Counted from the stretch's first letter, positions 37,243 through 50,577 are shown. The stretch: DNA of 64,000 nucleotides from Thunnus maccoyii (GCF_910596095.1 NC_056554.1:5766001-5830000), one strand, 5' to 3'. Numbers and translations: made by a program. Notes: generated from the sequence alone by a model not told the origin.

Positions 37243-38247
37243 TTGTTTTTGTTTTTCTTCCTGCCGCTAACACAGACCTGCAAGTGCAATGCAACACCTT
37301 TGTGCAAATTTTAGCGTTTCGCAAACCCAGTAACAAAAACTTAGAAATTTGAATTTGGCGCTAGAAGACTCAAAATCTTATGATACCACATTATATCTGC
37401 GTCAGATGCAACTTGACACAAAAGTTGCCTCATAGAATTGCAGATGCATAAAGACATCCTCAGCGACTCCTGCAGTTTTATGCAGACGCAGTATAACTGA
37501 AAGCATCCTCACCTGATCCATAACAGTCTGGTATAACATATGAAATGAGATTGGTTTATGCTTGAAGCTGCTTTTTAAGGATGTTTGGGTTGATTCGAAG
37601 GTTCAGTGGGACTGATATCATGTGTCCTATGATCACTTGCAGGGACCAGCTCCCATTATAATAATCTTATTAAACTGTTCATTCACAAGAATACAAGAAT
37701 GTCGATTTAAAAAAACACAGCAACTTCATGGAGTTTTCTTGTTGCTGAAATCTTCCCTGCTGACACCCACAGATACTTTTTCAAATTTTTGTACCATTCT
37801 CCACTTCTTCTTTAGTCCTTTTGTAGTAATCTGTTCATATAAAAAGTAATTGTGGAAACAGAAAAGGAGGCACAGGGTTTCTGTTTCTGTAGTCACTAGA
37901 TATAAATGGCCTCTTTGTTTTAAAGGCAGATGTTGATGTAGTGTGTGACAGTAAAGTAGTTAAGTGAGAACGTGTAAATTAATGAGAGTGGAGTGATTTG
38001 ACAATGTCAGAAGAGATTAACGGAGCATTATTCTTGTATGAGAACAGGAAGGCATTTGATGTCTGTGGTCATGACTGACTCTTGACTCGTAGACAACAGT
38101 GTTTTCCATCAGAGTGCTGCTTTATTCTATTGTCTTTTTTTCCCACTAGTTTAATTTTGTCCCAGATATTTTTTTATGCTTCCTTTTCTACTTTCTGACA
38201 AAGCTTTGACTCTAGAGGCCTCATGATCTTCACCTCATTTACACTCA
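37243..38247. other. Boundary spacer between VR7 and the VR8-12 array
   Basis: 37300-37900 matches neither repeat unit. From about 37920 the 3.4-kb unit begins. No exon recognised. Confidence 0.45.
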
Positions 38248-38633
38248 GACCACACTGTGCTGTCTCTTCCTGTCAAACAAGTGATGTGTACCTCCCTCAC
38301 TCCTCCCCCTGACAGACCCCTCGATTTGACTTCCTTGTGCATGTTTGACAGTAATATATGTTCTTTCTGACTCCTCCTCCATCACACATCATACATGCTC
38401 TTTTTTTCAGACAAAAAGGCAGAAAAAATAAGAGCGACTTTGACTGAGAGAGACAGAGAAGAAGAAACATGAGCAGGAAAACACAACCACAGTTTGAGTA
38501 CAGAAACATTATGAACATTTTATTTTTTGTTGATGACGCCTCACCCACTGCCCACACACAAAAGCACAACAGCAGATAAATGTAATAAAGCATAATTTCC
38601 ACTCTGAGCTGCAGTTCCAGATGTTTCCTGAGT

Positions 38634-40274
38634 TTATCTGGTGGCAGCATAAACAACACTTAGCTCCTCTCTTTCGGATGCAGGCCGGCGGTTTCTCTTT
38701 GGTTTCGGCTGGAAACTCAGCGCTGCGTAGTTCAGGTCATCTGAACCCAGATTCTGTAAATCACATTTTTACCATTAAATCACTATTTTGTAACAGTTTG
38801 TTTGTAGCTATACCTCAGACAAGTAAATGCTTCTAGCTAGTATGGTTATAAAGGCACAGCAGAAAGGCCCAATTTTCTGTCTCTTGGGGAAATATCTTCT
38901 AGTTGAAATGATGAAGCATTTCAACGATGTTTCAGAGGAGAAAAAGAACAAAATCACTGTGGGAAAGAAGGGGAAAAGTGTGGCTACCGCTAGCTTTTGT
39001 CTGACATTTTGAGTATGCCATATGCTGACAAAAATCACAAATTTTGCTCACTTTTCATGTCAATGAACCTAAACTCCCAGATTAAAGAAGATTACAGTTG
39101 AAATTAGAGTTTAAAAGTCTAAATTAACAGGGTTCATTTTAGTGTAGATGAAAAAAGGCTATTATGAGTAGGTGCTTGTAAAGATTACTAACACACTTAT
39201 TATGTGTAGAGTTTATATAATAAATGTGAAGTTTTGGCTCACCTTGTTTCTTTCTGGCTGTGGTTCTTTATTGGCAGCTAAATGACACAAAACAAAGTCT
39301 GAATACTTAATTATCACTCTATATGCTTTGGATTTGTTCTTCATGTTGACACAATTTACAAGACGGTGTGCTACAAATGATAAACTAGCTGTACCTGTTT
39401 TAAGTTTCCTGATTTTAACAGCCAGAACAATGAGGACTATAGTGAACAAGAGAATCACAACACCCAGGACCACACTCATCAGGACTGTTCTCCCATCACA
39501 CTCTTCTACAAGAAAAAATGATTAGACTTTGTTTCTTTAGTCTGGTGGTAACATGCACAATGACAAAATCGTGAGAGAAGGAAGGAGAATCTTACTTTTA
39601 GACTTAAAATTTTCTTCATCATCAGACTCAGAATCATCAGAATCACCATTACCTTTAAATAGATTGGGATAAAATGATCTGACACATATTGGTTTCCTGT
39701 TTTCATGCCATATTGTGATAAAAACAATTGACTCTAAATATGATGAGAAACAGTCAACTGAAAGAGATAAGACATGACCACAATCTTACCTTGAATGCTT
39801 AACTCTGTTACATCTGCAATGACTGTGTGTAAGTTGATGTAAAATCCACATAAATACAGCCCAGAGTCAGATAAATCCACTCGCTTGATTTTAAGAAAGA
39901 CAGTTGAAATGTTGGAAAGCATTTCAAATTTTCCGTTCTGAAATCCATCACAGAGTGAAGCTTTGTCTGCAGACTCGTACATAGAGGAGATACAGCTGGC
40001 TTTGGTTCTGTTGACCACTCTGAACCATTCTGTCATAGATGGAGCTCTGGAAATGTTGGAGCACTGCAGTGTGACTTTTTCACCTGGCTGGACCTCCACA
40101 GTCTGAAACTCAGAAACTGAGACAGAGATCCAGCCTGAAACACACAGCAGAGACAACAAGAGATTTACTCTTCAGCTGATGAAGCAACAACAGTACATCT
40201 AAATGAATTCAACACTACTGGTACTTACTGAGGCTGCAGAGAAGTAATGCTGTTTCTAAGGTGAAGCTCTTCAT
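38634..40274 (-). CDS. VR8: complete V-set receptor with two tyrosine motifs (237 aa)
   Basis: Exons: 40274-40229, 40134-39790, 39652-39596, 39505-39395, 39277-39243, 38753-38634. Leader [16 protein letters not shown] domain about 24-130 with C40, C63, C77, C111 and W52, sequons NIS, NRT, NIS. Long acidic stalk [14 protein letters not shown], then a juxtamembrane KECDG cysteine (C152) absent from the VR2 type, which could pair two chains. Uncharged membrane span about 157-179. Tail: ITIM LNYAAL (Y207) and VVYAAT (Y233) before TAA. Poly(A) signal at 38524-38519, 110 bp past the stop. The tandem TAGAAG acceptor allows one residue less. Predicted inhibitory receptor. Confidence 0.87.
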
Positions 40275-40337
40275 TGTGCGTATAACTGTGTCTCAGCATG
40301 GACACTTTATGTCACTGTAAGGGGGTTTCATGGTAAA

Positions 40338-40346
40338 GGGGCGGAG
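40338..40346. promoter_or_regulatory. GC box of VR8; conserved in VR9-VR12
   Basis: GGGGCGGAG lies about 65 bp upstream of the ATG, with a TATA-like ACATAAAG nearer the gene. Same element at 43716-43724, 47257-47265, 50641-50649 and 54018-54026. It sits between the minus-strand receptor and the plus-strand NITR-like fragment, so it could once have served both directions. Confidence 0.45.
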
Positions 40347-40429
40347 TATTGAATACTTCATGCTAGAAAGCTCAAATCTCTCACCACCAAATACCTGTAC
40401 CAGATGCTTCAAAGAATTTAGAGAATTAG

Positions 40430-40776
40430 AAGCCAACCTCAGGTTCTGTGACTTTCAACTGCACGGTACAAACTGGAACCTGTGATGGAGAACGCAGAGT
40501 TTACTGGTTCAGACACGGATCTTTCAGTCTAAACATGTCTCCACAGCACAGTCTCCATCACAGAGTTGTGTTTATCATATTGAGAAAATGAACCTGATCT
40601 CCTCTGATGCTGGAACTTACTACTGTGCTGTGGCCTCCTGTGGGGAGATACTGTTTGGAAGTGGAAGCGAGCTGCTCATCAAAGACGATGTTGAAGACCC
40701 AATGACACAGATTAGAGTCTTAGTCTGGCTGTCCATCATTAGATCTGGGATCCTCTTGTGCTTGAACTATTGTTGA
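40430..40776 (+). pseudogene. NITR-like second Ig domain plus membrane segment, broken (unit 1)
   Basis: The exon opens EANL as in 57054 onward. An internal deletion of about 46 bp then removes the A-B strands, and a stop follows. Later it reads QSCVYH, SSDAGTYYCAVASCGEILFG and a J-like FGSGSELLIKD, then VEDP and a membrane span containing arginine (WLSIIRSGILL) ending LNYC. Family knowledge: NITRs have such J-like motifs, and a charged residue in the span marks activating forms that pair with adaptor chains. No first V exon or leader is present. Confidence 0.75.
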
Positions 40777-41622
40777 TTACTGTGTGACTCTACAGAGGCT
40801 CAACACTGTTGTCTGCTCCTGTTATGGGACGTGAAGTCATGTTTTTTATTAGAGGGAGGGCAGCGTTGGTTGATTGGTCAGTCTGTCCACCGCTGTGATC
40901 TGATCTGAAATATCTCAACAGCAATAGGATGATTACAAAGTACCATTTAGCATTTAGCATTTAGCATAAAGCACTGCTGTGTCTAAGTACAGCCTCACAG
41001 AGCTGCTAGCATGGCTGTAGACTTGTAGTCTTGTTTAACACCATCATTCTTCTTTATCCTGCTCTTCGTGGTCTTGATTATGAGAATACCAGTTATCTAC
41101 TCCAGCTTGCTCCCTTGTGCTCTGGTGTAACTAATTCAGTGAACACCTCTCAACATTAGGAACCTGATGGCTGGAAGTGTAACCTGAGACTGTGGCTGAG
41201 TATGTTAAATGAAGAGCTGTGCACTGAAAAATGACACAGTTGCATCAGGCCTCTTTGTTCAGTTTTAAAGGCAGATGTTGGTGTAGTGTGTGAGAGTAAA
41301 GTAGTTAAGTGAGAATATATAAATTAATGAGGAGTGGAGTGATTTGACAATGTCAGAAGAGATTAATATATATATATATATTTAACAGAGCATTATTCTT
41401 GTATGAGAACAGGAAGGCATTTGATGTCTGTGGTCATGACTGACTCTTGACTCGTAGACAACAGTGTTTTCCATCAGAGTGCTATTTATTATATTGTCTT
41501 TTTTCCCAAAAAGTTTAAATTCAGCAGCTAGTTAAGTAGGTCAGTTTTCGATGCTTCCTTTTCTACTTTCTGACAAAGCTTTGACTCTAGAGGCCTCATG
41601 ATCTTCACCTCATTTACACTCA
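40777..41622. other. Intergenic of unit 1-2, with interspersed repeat
   Basis: About 40855-41045 is a repeat-like stretch (CCGCTGTGATCTGATCTGAA, ATATCTCAACAGCAATAGG, then TTTAGCATTTAGCAT). Same segments lie at about 44235-44415, 47775-47950 and 51150-51325. The rest is spacer with an AT run near 41365. Confidence 0.5.
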
Positions 41623-42008
41623 GACCACACTGTGCTGTCTCTTCCTGTCAAACAAGTGATGTGTACCTCCCTCACTCCTCCCCCTGACAGACCCCTCGAT
41701 TTGACTTCCTTGTGCATGTTTGACAGTAATATATGTTCTTTCTGACTCCTCCTCCATCACACATCATACATGCTCTTTTTTTCAGACAAAAAGGCAGAAA
41801 AAATAAGAGCGACTTTGACTGAGAGAGACAGAGAAGAAGAAACATGAGCAGGAAAACACAACCACAGCTTGAGTACAGTAACATTATGAACATTTTATTT
41901 TTTGTTGGTGACGCCTCACCCACTGCCTACACACAAAAGCACAGCAGCAGATGAATGTAATAAAGAATAATTTCCACTCTGAGCTGCAGTTCCAGATGTT
42001 TCCTGAGT

Positions 42009-43652
42009 TTATCTGGTGGCAGCATAAACAACACTTAGCTCCTCTCTTTTGGATGCAGGCCGGCGGTTTCTCTTTGGTTTCGGCTGGAAACTCAGCGCTG
42101 CGTAGTTCAGGTCATCTGAACCCAGATTCTGTAAATCACATTTTTACCATTAAATCACTATTTTGTAACAGTTTGTTTGTAGCTATACCTCAGACAAGTA
42201 AATGCTTCTAGCTAGTATGGTTATAAAGGCACAGCAGAAAGGCCCAATTTTCTCTCTCTTGGGGAAATATCTTCTAGTTGAAATGATGAAGCATTTCAAC
42301 GATGTTTCAGAGGAGAAAAAGAACAAAATCACTGTGGGAAAGAAGGGGAAAAGTGTGGCTACCGCTAGCATTTGGCTGACGTTTTGAGTATGCCATATGC
42401 TGACAAAAATCACAAATTTTGCTCACTTTTCATGTCAATGAACATAAACTGCCAGATTAAAGAAGATTACAGTTGAAATTAGAGTTTAAAAGTCTAAATT
42501 AACAGGGTTCATTTTAGTTTAGATGAAAAAAGGCTATTATGACTGCGTGCTTGTAAAGATTACTAACACACTTATTATGTGTAGAGTTTATATAATAAAT
42601 GTGAAGTTTTGGCTCACCTTGTTTCTTTCTGGCTGTGGTTTTTTATTGGCAGCTAAATGACAAAAGACAGTCAGTCTGAATACTTAATTATCACTCTATA
42701 TGCTTTGGATTTGTTCCTCATGTTGACACAATTTACAAGACGGTGTGCTACAAATTATAAACTAGCTGTACCTGCTTGAAGTTTCCTGATTTTAACAGCC
42801 AGAACAATGAGGACTATAGTGAACAAGAGAATCACAACACCCAGGACCACACTCATCAGGACTGTTCTCCCATCACACTCTTCTACAAGAAAAAATGATT
42901 AGACTTTGTTTCTTTAGTCTGGTGGTAGCATGCACAGTGAGAAAATCGTGAGAGAAGGAAGGAGAATCTTACTTTTAGACTTAAAATGTTCTTCATCATC
43001 AGACTCAGAATCATCAGAATCACCATTACCTTTAAAAAGATGGGGATAAAATGATCTGACACATATTGGTTTCCTGTTTTCATGCCATACTGTGATAAAA
43101 AAAAATTGACTCTAAATATGATGAGAAACAGTCAACTGAAAGAGATAAGACATGACCACAATCTTACCTTGAACGCTTAACTCTGTTACATCTGCAATGA
43201 CTGTGTGTAAGTTGATGTAAAATCCACAGAAATACAGCCCAGAGTCAGATAAATCCACTCGCTTGATTTTAAGAAAGACAGTTGAAATGTTGGAAAGCAT
43301 TTCAAATTTTCCGTTCTGAAATCCATCACAGAGTGAAGCTTTGTCTCCAGACTTGTACATAGAGGAGATACAGCTGGCTTTGGTTCTGTTGACCACTCTG
43401 AACCATTCTGTCATAGATGGAGCTTTGGAGATGTTGGAGCACTGCAGTGTGACTTCTTCACCTGGCTGGACCTTCACAGTCTGAAACTCAGAAACTGAGA
43501 CAGAGATCCAGCCTGAAACACACAGCAGAGACAACAAGAGATTTAATCTTCAGCTGATAAAGCAACAACAATACATCTAAATGAATTCAACACTACTGGT
43601 TCTTACTGAGGCTGCAGAGAAGTAATGCTGTTTCTAAGGTGAAGCTCTTCAT
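42009..43652 (-). CDS. VR9: complete V-set receptor with two tyrosine motifs (237 aa)
   Basis: Exons: 43652-43607, 43512-43168, 43029-42973, 42882-42772, 42652-42618, 42128-42009. V domain [11 protein letters not shown] with LQCSN, NRTKASC, SLCDGF, DSGLYFC. The stalk is acidic and followed by KECDG. Tail LNYAALSF and VVYAATR. Differs from VR8 by few residues, for example K for E in the first strand and YFC for YLC. Intact. Confidence 0.86.
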
Positions 43653-43807
43653 TGTACGTATAACCGTGTCTCAGCATGGGCACTTTATGTCACTGTAAGG
43701 GGGTTTCATTGTAAAGGGGCGGAGTATTGAATACTTCATGCTAGAAAGCTCAAATCACTCATCACCAAATACCTGTACCAGATGCTTCAAAGAATTTAGA
43801 GAATTAG

Positions 43808-44154
43808 AAGCCAACCTCAGGTTCTGTGACTTTCAACTGCGCGGTACAAACTGGAACTTGTGATGGAGAATGCAGAGTTTACTGGTTCAGGCATGGATCT
43901 TTCAGTCTAAACATGTCTCCACAGCACAGTCTCCATCACAGAGCTGTGTTTATCATTTTCAGAAAATGAACCTGATCTCCTCTGATGCTGGAACTTACTA
44001 CTGTGCTGTGGCCTCCTGTGGGGAGATACTGTTTGGAAGTGGAAGCGAGCTGCTCATCAAAGACGATGTTGAAGACCCAATGACACAGATTAGAATCGTA
44101 GTCTGGTTGTCCATCATTAGAACTGGGATCCTCTTGTGCTTGAACTATTGTTGA
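43808..44154 (+). pseudogene. NITR-like fragment, unit 2
   Basis: Copy of 40430-40776 with the same internal deletion and stop. It keeps SSDAGTYYCAVASCGEILFG, the FGSG J-like motif and an arginine in the span (WLSIIRTGILL). Confidence 0.75.
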
Positions 44155-44994
44155 TTACTGTGTGACTCTACAGAGGCTCAACACTGTTGTCTGCTCCTGT
44201 TATGAGACGTAAAGTCATGTTTCTTATTAGAGGGGGGGCAGTGTTGGTTGACTGGTCAGTCCGTCCACGGCTGTGATCTGATCTGAAATATCTCAACAGC
44301 AATAGGATGATTACAAAGTACCATTTAGCATTTAGCATAAAGCACTGCTGTGTCTAAGTACAGCCTCACAGAGCTGCTAGCATGGCTGTAGACTTGTAGT
44401 CTTGTTTAACACCATCATTCTTCTTTATCCTGCTCTTCGTGGTCTTGATTATGAGAATACCAGTGACTTACTCCAGCTTGCTTCCTTGTGCTCTGGTGTA
44501 ACTAATTCAGTGAACACCTCTCAACATTAGGAACCTGATGGCTGGAAGTGTAACCTGAGACTGTGGCTGAGTATGTTAAATGAAGAGCTGTGCACTGAAA
44601 AATGACACAGTTGCATCAGGCCTCTTTGTTCAGTTTTAAAGGCAGATGTTGGTGTAGTGTGTGAGAGTAAAGTACTTAAGTGAGAATGTATAAATTAATG
44701 AGGAGTGAAGTGATTTGACAATGTCAGAAGAGATTAATATATATATATTTTTAACGGAGCATTATTCTTGTATGAGAACAGGAAGGCATTTGATGTCTGT
44801 GGTCATGACTGACTCTTGACTCGTAGACAACAGTGTTTTCCATCAGAGTGCTGCTTTATTATATCGTCTTTTTTTCCCCAAAAAGTTTAAATTCAGCAGC
44901 TAGTTAAGTGGGTCAGTTTTCGATGCTTCCTTTTCTACTTTCTGACAAAGCTTTGACTCTAGAGGCCTCATGATCTTCACCTCATTTACACTCA
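44155..44994. other. Intergenic of unit 2-3
   Basis: Same content as 40777-41622: repeat-like stretch at about 44235-44415, AT run near 44740. No gene. Confidence 0.5.
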
Positions 44995-45348
44995 GACCAC
45001 ACTGTGCTGTCTCTTCCTGTCAAACAAGTGATGTGTACCTCCCTCACTCCTCCCCCTGACAGACCCCTCGATTTGACTTCCTTGTGCATGTTTGACAGTA
45101 ATATATGTTCTTTCTGACTCCTCCTCCATCACACATCATACATGCTCTTTTTTTCAGACAAAAAGGCAGAAAAAACAAGAAACATGAGCAGGAAAACACA
45201 ACCACAGCTTGAGTACAGAAACATTATGAACATTTTATTTTTTGTTGGTGACGCCTCACCCACTGCCCACACACAAAAGCACAGCAGCAGATGAATGTAA
45301 TAAAGAATAATTTCCACTCTGAGCTGCAGTTCCAGATGTTTCCTGAGT

Positions 45349-47193
45349 CTATCTAGTGGCAGCATAAACAACATGAGTTTCCTCCTCTCTCTCTGCTGCA
45401 GGCCTCCTGCTTCTTATTGTTTTTGGAAGGAATCTCAGCATTGAAGAGTTCAACTCATCAGAGCCCAAATCCTGTAAATCAGAGAATTTGAGTCACATAC
45501 TGTATCTCACATATCATAGCTAAGATTTTCAGGAACCAACACAGAATCTGTACTGGTCCATGGTTCCTGTAGACAACACTGGTAGCAAAACTGTTTTTCA
45601 GGACTTGGCTGAAGGCTAAATCTGGTGTTTCAGTCACATACTATACACCTACACTGCTTTGCACCAACTAACTTAAAGTAAGGATTCATCATAGCTTTGT
45701 CAGGGTTATTTAAAAAATTAAAACACCGATAAATGATTTAAACCAAAGTTCAATATTTGTTCACACCAACATAAAATATCAGCAATAATGACTGCAGTTC
45801 AAAAATAGAACCATCACCACTACATCTGTGAGCACTTATTTTCTAACTGTTTGTAGTATATTTATAATGTCACATCAGAGACTGTTAGGAAGGAGGTTGA
45901 GCTGTAGATCCAACAACATTTTGCTCTCCATCAGGTCTAATAGCAATCAAGCTTAATTAAAGCTTATGCGTCATATGATGAATGCCTGCCTGACTGGAAT
46001 TTGTCACCTGCTGCACAGTGAGACAAAGATCATTAATAGTTAAATAGTCAGTTCACCTTCTTTCTTCCTGGCTGCCTTTCTTCTTTAGCCGCTAAATGAC
46101 AAAAGACAAAATGCCAGAGTTTGATTAGTTCACAATCATTAAAAGAACACTTGTATTTGTCGTTGTGTAGCAGATTTTATCCAGCTGTACCTGTCTGAAG
46201 TTTCCTGATTTTAACAGCCAGAACAATGAGGACTATAGTGAGTGAGAGAGTCACAACACCCAGGACCACACTCATCAGGACTGTTCTCCCATCACACTCT
46301 TCTACAATAAAAAATGATTAGACTCTGTTTCTTTAGTCTGGTGGCTTAAGATGTTGTAAATATTCAAATTACTGGTTCCGTTGTAACATGCACAATGACA
46401 AAATCTTGAGAGAAGGAAGGAGAATCTTACTTTTAGACTTAAAATGTTCTTCATCATCAGACTCAGAATCATCATAATCACCATTACCTTAAAAAAGATG
46501 GGGATAAAATGATCTGACACATATTGGTTTCCTGTTTTCATGCCATACTGTGATAAAAAAAAATTGACTCTAAATATGATGAGAAACAGTCAACTGAAAG
46601 AGATAAGACATGACCACAATCTTACCTTGAACACTTAACTCTTTTACATCGGCAATGACTGTGTGTGTGTTGATGTAAAATCCACAGAAATACAGCCCAG
46701 AGTCAGATAAATCCACTCGCTTGATTTTAAGAAAGACAGTTGAAATGTTGGAACGCATTTCAAATTTTTCGTTCTGAAATCCATCACAGAGTGAAGCTTT
46801 GTCTCCAGACATGTACATAGAGGAGATACAGCTGGCTTTGGTTCTGTTGACCACTCTGAACCAGTCTGTCTGAGTTGGAGCTCTGGAAATGTTGGAGCAC
46901 TGCAGTGTGACTTCTCCACCCGGCTGGACCTCCACAGTCTGAAACTCAGAAACTGAGACAGAGATCCAGCCTGAAACACACAGCAGAGACAACAAGAGAT
47001 TTAATCTTCAGCTGATAAAGCAACAACAGTACATCTAAATGAATTCAACACTTACTAATTTGCAAGTTTAAATCCTGGTGGTTTACTGGATGAAATAGAG
47101 GTTTGTTTTATATTTGGTGCTTAGAATAATTTAATACTGGTACTTACTGAGGCTGCAGAGAAGTAATGCTGTTATTAAGGTGAAGCTCTTCAT
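45349..47193 (-). CDS. VR10: V-set receptor with swapped terminal exon (238 aa)
   Basis: Exons: 47193-47148, 46970-46626, 46487-46431, 46301-46191, 46091-46057, 45471-45349. Ectodomain and span are VR8-type ([11 protein letters not shown], four cysteines, KECDG). The terminal exon is the type seen at 10697-10819: [12 protein letters not shown] replaces the ITIM and only VVYAATR remains. The switch on the 3' side falls close to the stop codon (about 45345). On the other side it falls in the last intron or linker exon ([12 protein letters not shown], near 46040-46190). The leader intron has about 100 bp extra near 47055-47145. Intact frame. Confidence 0.82.
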
Positions 47194-47348
47194 TGTGCGT
47201 ATAACCGTGTCTCAGCATGGGCACTTTATGTCACTGTAAGGGGGTTTCATTGTAAAGGGGCGGAGTAGTGAATAGTTCATGCTAGAAAGCTCAAATTGCT
47301 CACCACCAAATACCTGTTCCAGATGCTTCAAAGAATTTAGAGAATTAG

Positions 47349-47691
47349 AAGCCAACCTCAGGTTCTGTGACTTTCAACTGCACGGTACAAACTGGAACCT
47401 GTGATGGAGAACGCAGAGTTTACTGGTTCAGACACGGATCTTTCAGTCTAAACATGTCTCCACAGCACAGTCTCCATCACAGAGTTGTGTTTATCATTTT
47501 CAGAAAATGAACCTGATCTCCTCTGATGCTGGAACTACTGTGCTGTGGCCTCCTGTGGGGAGATACTGTTTGGAAGTGGAAGCGAGCTGCTCATCAAAGA
47601 CGATGTTGAAGACCCAGTGGCACAGATTAGAGTCTTAGTCTGGCTGTCCATCATTAGAACTGGGATCCTCTTGTGCTTGAACTATTGTTGA
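47349..47691 (+). pseudogene. NITR-like fragment, unit 3
   Basis: As in unit 1, plus a further 4-bp loss at the GTYYC codons (GGAACTACTGTG), so its frame is broken twice. 47692-48547 is spacer with the repeat-like stretch at about 47775-47950 and an AT run near 48275. Confidence 0.72.
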
Positions 47692-48933
47692 TTACTGTGT
47701 GACTCTACAGAGGCTCAACACTGTTGTCTGCTCCTGTTATGAGACATGAAGTCATGTTTTTTATTAGAGGGAGGGCAGTGTTGGTTGACTGGTCAGTCCG
47801 TCCACCGCTGTGATCTGATCTGAAATATCTCAGCAGCAATAGGATGATTACAAAGTACCATTTAGCATTTAGCATAAAGCACTGCTGTGTCTAAGTACAG
47901 CCTCACAGAGCTGCTAGCATGGCTGTAGACTTGTAGTCTTGTTTAATACCATCATTCTTCTTTATCCTGCTCTTCGTGTTCTTGATTATGAGAATACCAG
48001 TTATCTACTCCAGCTTGCTCCCTTGTGCTCTGGTGTAACTAATTCAGTGAACACCTCTCAACATTAGGAACCTGATGGCTGGAAGTGTAACCTGAGATTG
48101 TGGCTGAGTATGTTAAATGAAGAGCTGTGCACTGAAAAATGACACAGTTGCATCAGGCCTCTTTGTTCAGTTTTAAAGGCAGATGTTGGTGTAGTGTGTG
48201 AGAGTAAAGTAGTTAAGTGAGAATGTATAAATTAATGAGGAGTGGAGTGATTTGACAATGTCAGAAGACATTAATATATATATATATATATTTAACAGAG
48301 CATTATTCTTGTCTGAGAACAGGAAGGCATTTGATGTCTGTGGTCATGGCTGAAGTCTTCCTGTGGTGGAGATTTTGCTCTTGACTCGTAGACAACAGTG
48401 TTTTCCATCAGAGTGCTGCTTTATTCTATTGTCTTTTTTTTCCACTAGTTTAATTTTGTCCCAGATAAGTTTTTGATGCTTCCTTTTCTACTTTCTGACA
48501 AAGCTTTGACTCTAGAGGCCTCATGATCTTCACCTCATTTACACTCAGACCACACTGTGCTGTCTCTTCCTGTCAAACAAGTGATGTGTACCTCCCTCAC
48601 TCCTCCCCCTGACAGACCCCTCGATTTGACTTCCTTGTGCATGTTTGACAGTAATATATGTTCTTTCTGACTCCTCCTCCATCACACATCATACATGCTC
48701 TTTTTTTCAGACAAAAAGGCAGAAAAAATAAGAGCGACTTTGACTGAGAGAGACAGAGAAGAAGAAACATGAGCAGGAAAACACAACCACAGCTTGAGTA
48801 CAGTAACATTATGAACATTTTATTTTTTGTTGGTGACGCCTCACCCACTGCCCACACACAAAAGCACAGCAGCAGATGAATGTAATAAAGAATAATTTCC
48901 ACTCTGAGCTGCAGTTCCAGATGTTTCCTGAGT

Positions 48934-50577
48934 TCATCTGGTGGCAGCATAAACAACACCTAGCTCCTCTCTTTTGGATGCAGGCCGGCGGTTTCTCTTT
49001 GGTTTCGGCTGGAAACTCAGCGCTGCGTAGTTCAGGTCATCTGAACCCAGATTCTGTAAATCACATTTTTACCATTAAATCACTATTTTGTAACAGTTTG
49101 TTTGTAGCTATACCTCAGACAAGTAAATGCTTCTAGCTAGTATGGTTATAAAGGCACAGCAGAAAGGCCCAATTTTCTCTCTCTTGGGGAAATATCTTCT
49201 AGTTGAAATGATGAAGCATTTCAACGATGTTTCAGAGGAGAAAAAGAACAAAATCACTGTGGGAAAGAAGGGGAAAAGTGTGGCTACCGCTAGCATTTGG
49301 CTGACGTTTTGAGTATGCCATATGCTGACAAAAATCACAAATTTTGCTCACTTTTCATGTCAATGAACCTAAACTGCCAGATTAAAGAAGATTACAGTTG
49401 AAATTAGAGTTTAAAAGTCTAAATTAACAGGGTTCATTTTAGTTTAGATGAAAAAAGGCTATTATGACTGCGTGCTTGTAAAGATTACTAACACACTTAT
49501 TATGTGTAGAGTTTATATAATAAATGTGAAGTTTTGGCTCACCTTGTTTCTTTCTGGCTGTGGTTTTTTATTGGCAGCTAAATGACAAAAGACAGTCAGT
49601 CTGAATACTTAATTATCACTCTATATGCTTTGGATTTGTTCCTCATGTTGACACAATTTACAAGACGGTGTGCTACAAATTATAAACTAGCTGTACCTGC
49701 TTGAAGTTTCCTGATTTTAACAGCCAGAACAATGAGGACTATAGTGAACAAGAGAATCACAACACCCAGGACCACACTCATCAGGACTGTTCTCCCATCA
49801 CACTCTTCTACAAGAAAAAAATGATTAGACTTTGTTTCTTTAGTCTGGTGGTAGCATGCACAGTGAGAAAATCGTGAGAGAAGGAAGGAGAATCTTACTT
49901 TTAGACTTAAAATGTTCTTCATCATCAGACTCAGAATCATCAGAATCACCATTACCTTTAAAAAGATGGGGATAAAATGATCTGACACATATTGGTTTCC
50001 TGTTTTCACGCCATATTGTGATAAAAAAAATTGACTCTAAATATGATGAGAAACAGTCAACTGAAAGAGATAAGACATGACCACAATCTTACCTTGAACG
50101 CTTAACTCTGTTACATCTGCAATGACTGTGTGTAAGTTGATGTAAAATCCACAGAAATACAGCCCAGAGTCAGATAAATCCACTCGCTTGATTTTAAGAA
50201 AGACAGTTGAAATGTTGGAAAGCATTTCAAATTTTCCGTTCTGAAATCCATCACAGAGTGAAGCTTTGTCTGCAGACTCGTACATAGAGGAGATACAGCT
50301 GGCTTTGGTTCTGTTGACCACTCTGAACCATTCTGTCATAGATGGAGCTTTGGAGATGTTGGAGCACTGCAGTGTGACTTCTTCACCTGGCTGGACCTTC
50401 ACAGTCTGAAACTCAGAAACTGAGACAGAGATCCAGCCTGAAACACACAGCAGAGACAACAAGAGATTTAATCTTCAGCTGATAAAGCAACAACAATACA
50501 TCTAAATGAATTCAACACTACTGGTTCTTACTGAGGCTGCAGAGAAGTAATGCTGTTATTAAGGTCAAGCTCTTCAT
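48934..50577 (-). CDS. VR11: complete V-set receptor with two tyrosine motifs (237 aa)
   Basis: Exons: 50577-50532, 50437-50093, 49955-49899, 49807-49697, 49577-49543, 49053-48934. Near twin of VR9; the stop is TGA where others have TAA. V domain, stalk, juxtamembrane cysteine, uncharged span, LNYAAL and VVYAAT are all kept. Flanks and introns are almost the same as VR9, so this is a recent duplicate or the product of conversion. Confidence 0.86.

Noticed and set aside
38827-39012. Conserved 61-codon plus-strand frame in the last intron of VR8, VR9, VR11 and VR12
   Set aside because: Conservation is explained by recent tandem duplication; no known domain, and absent from VR10.
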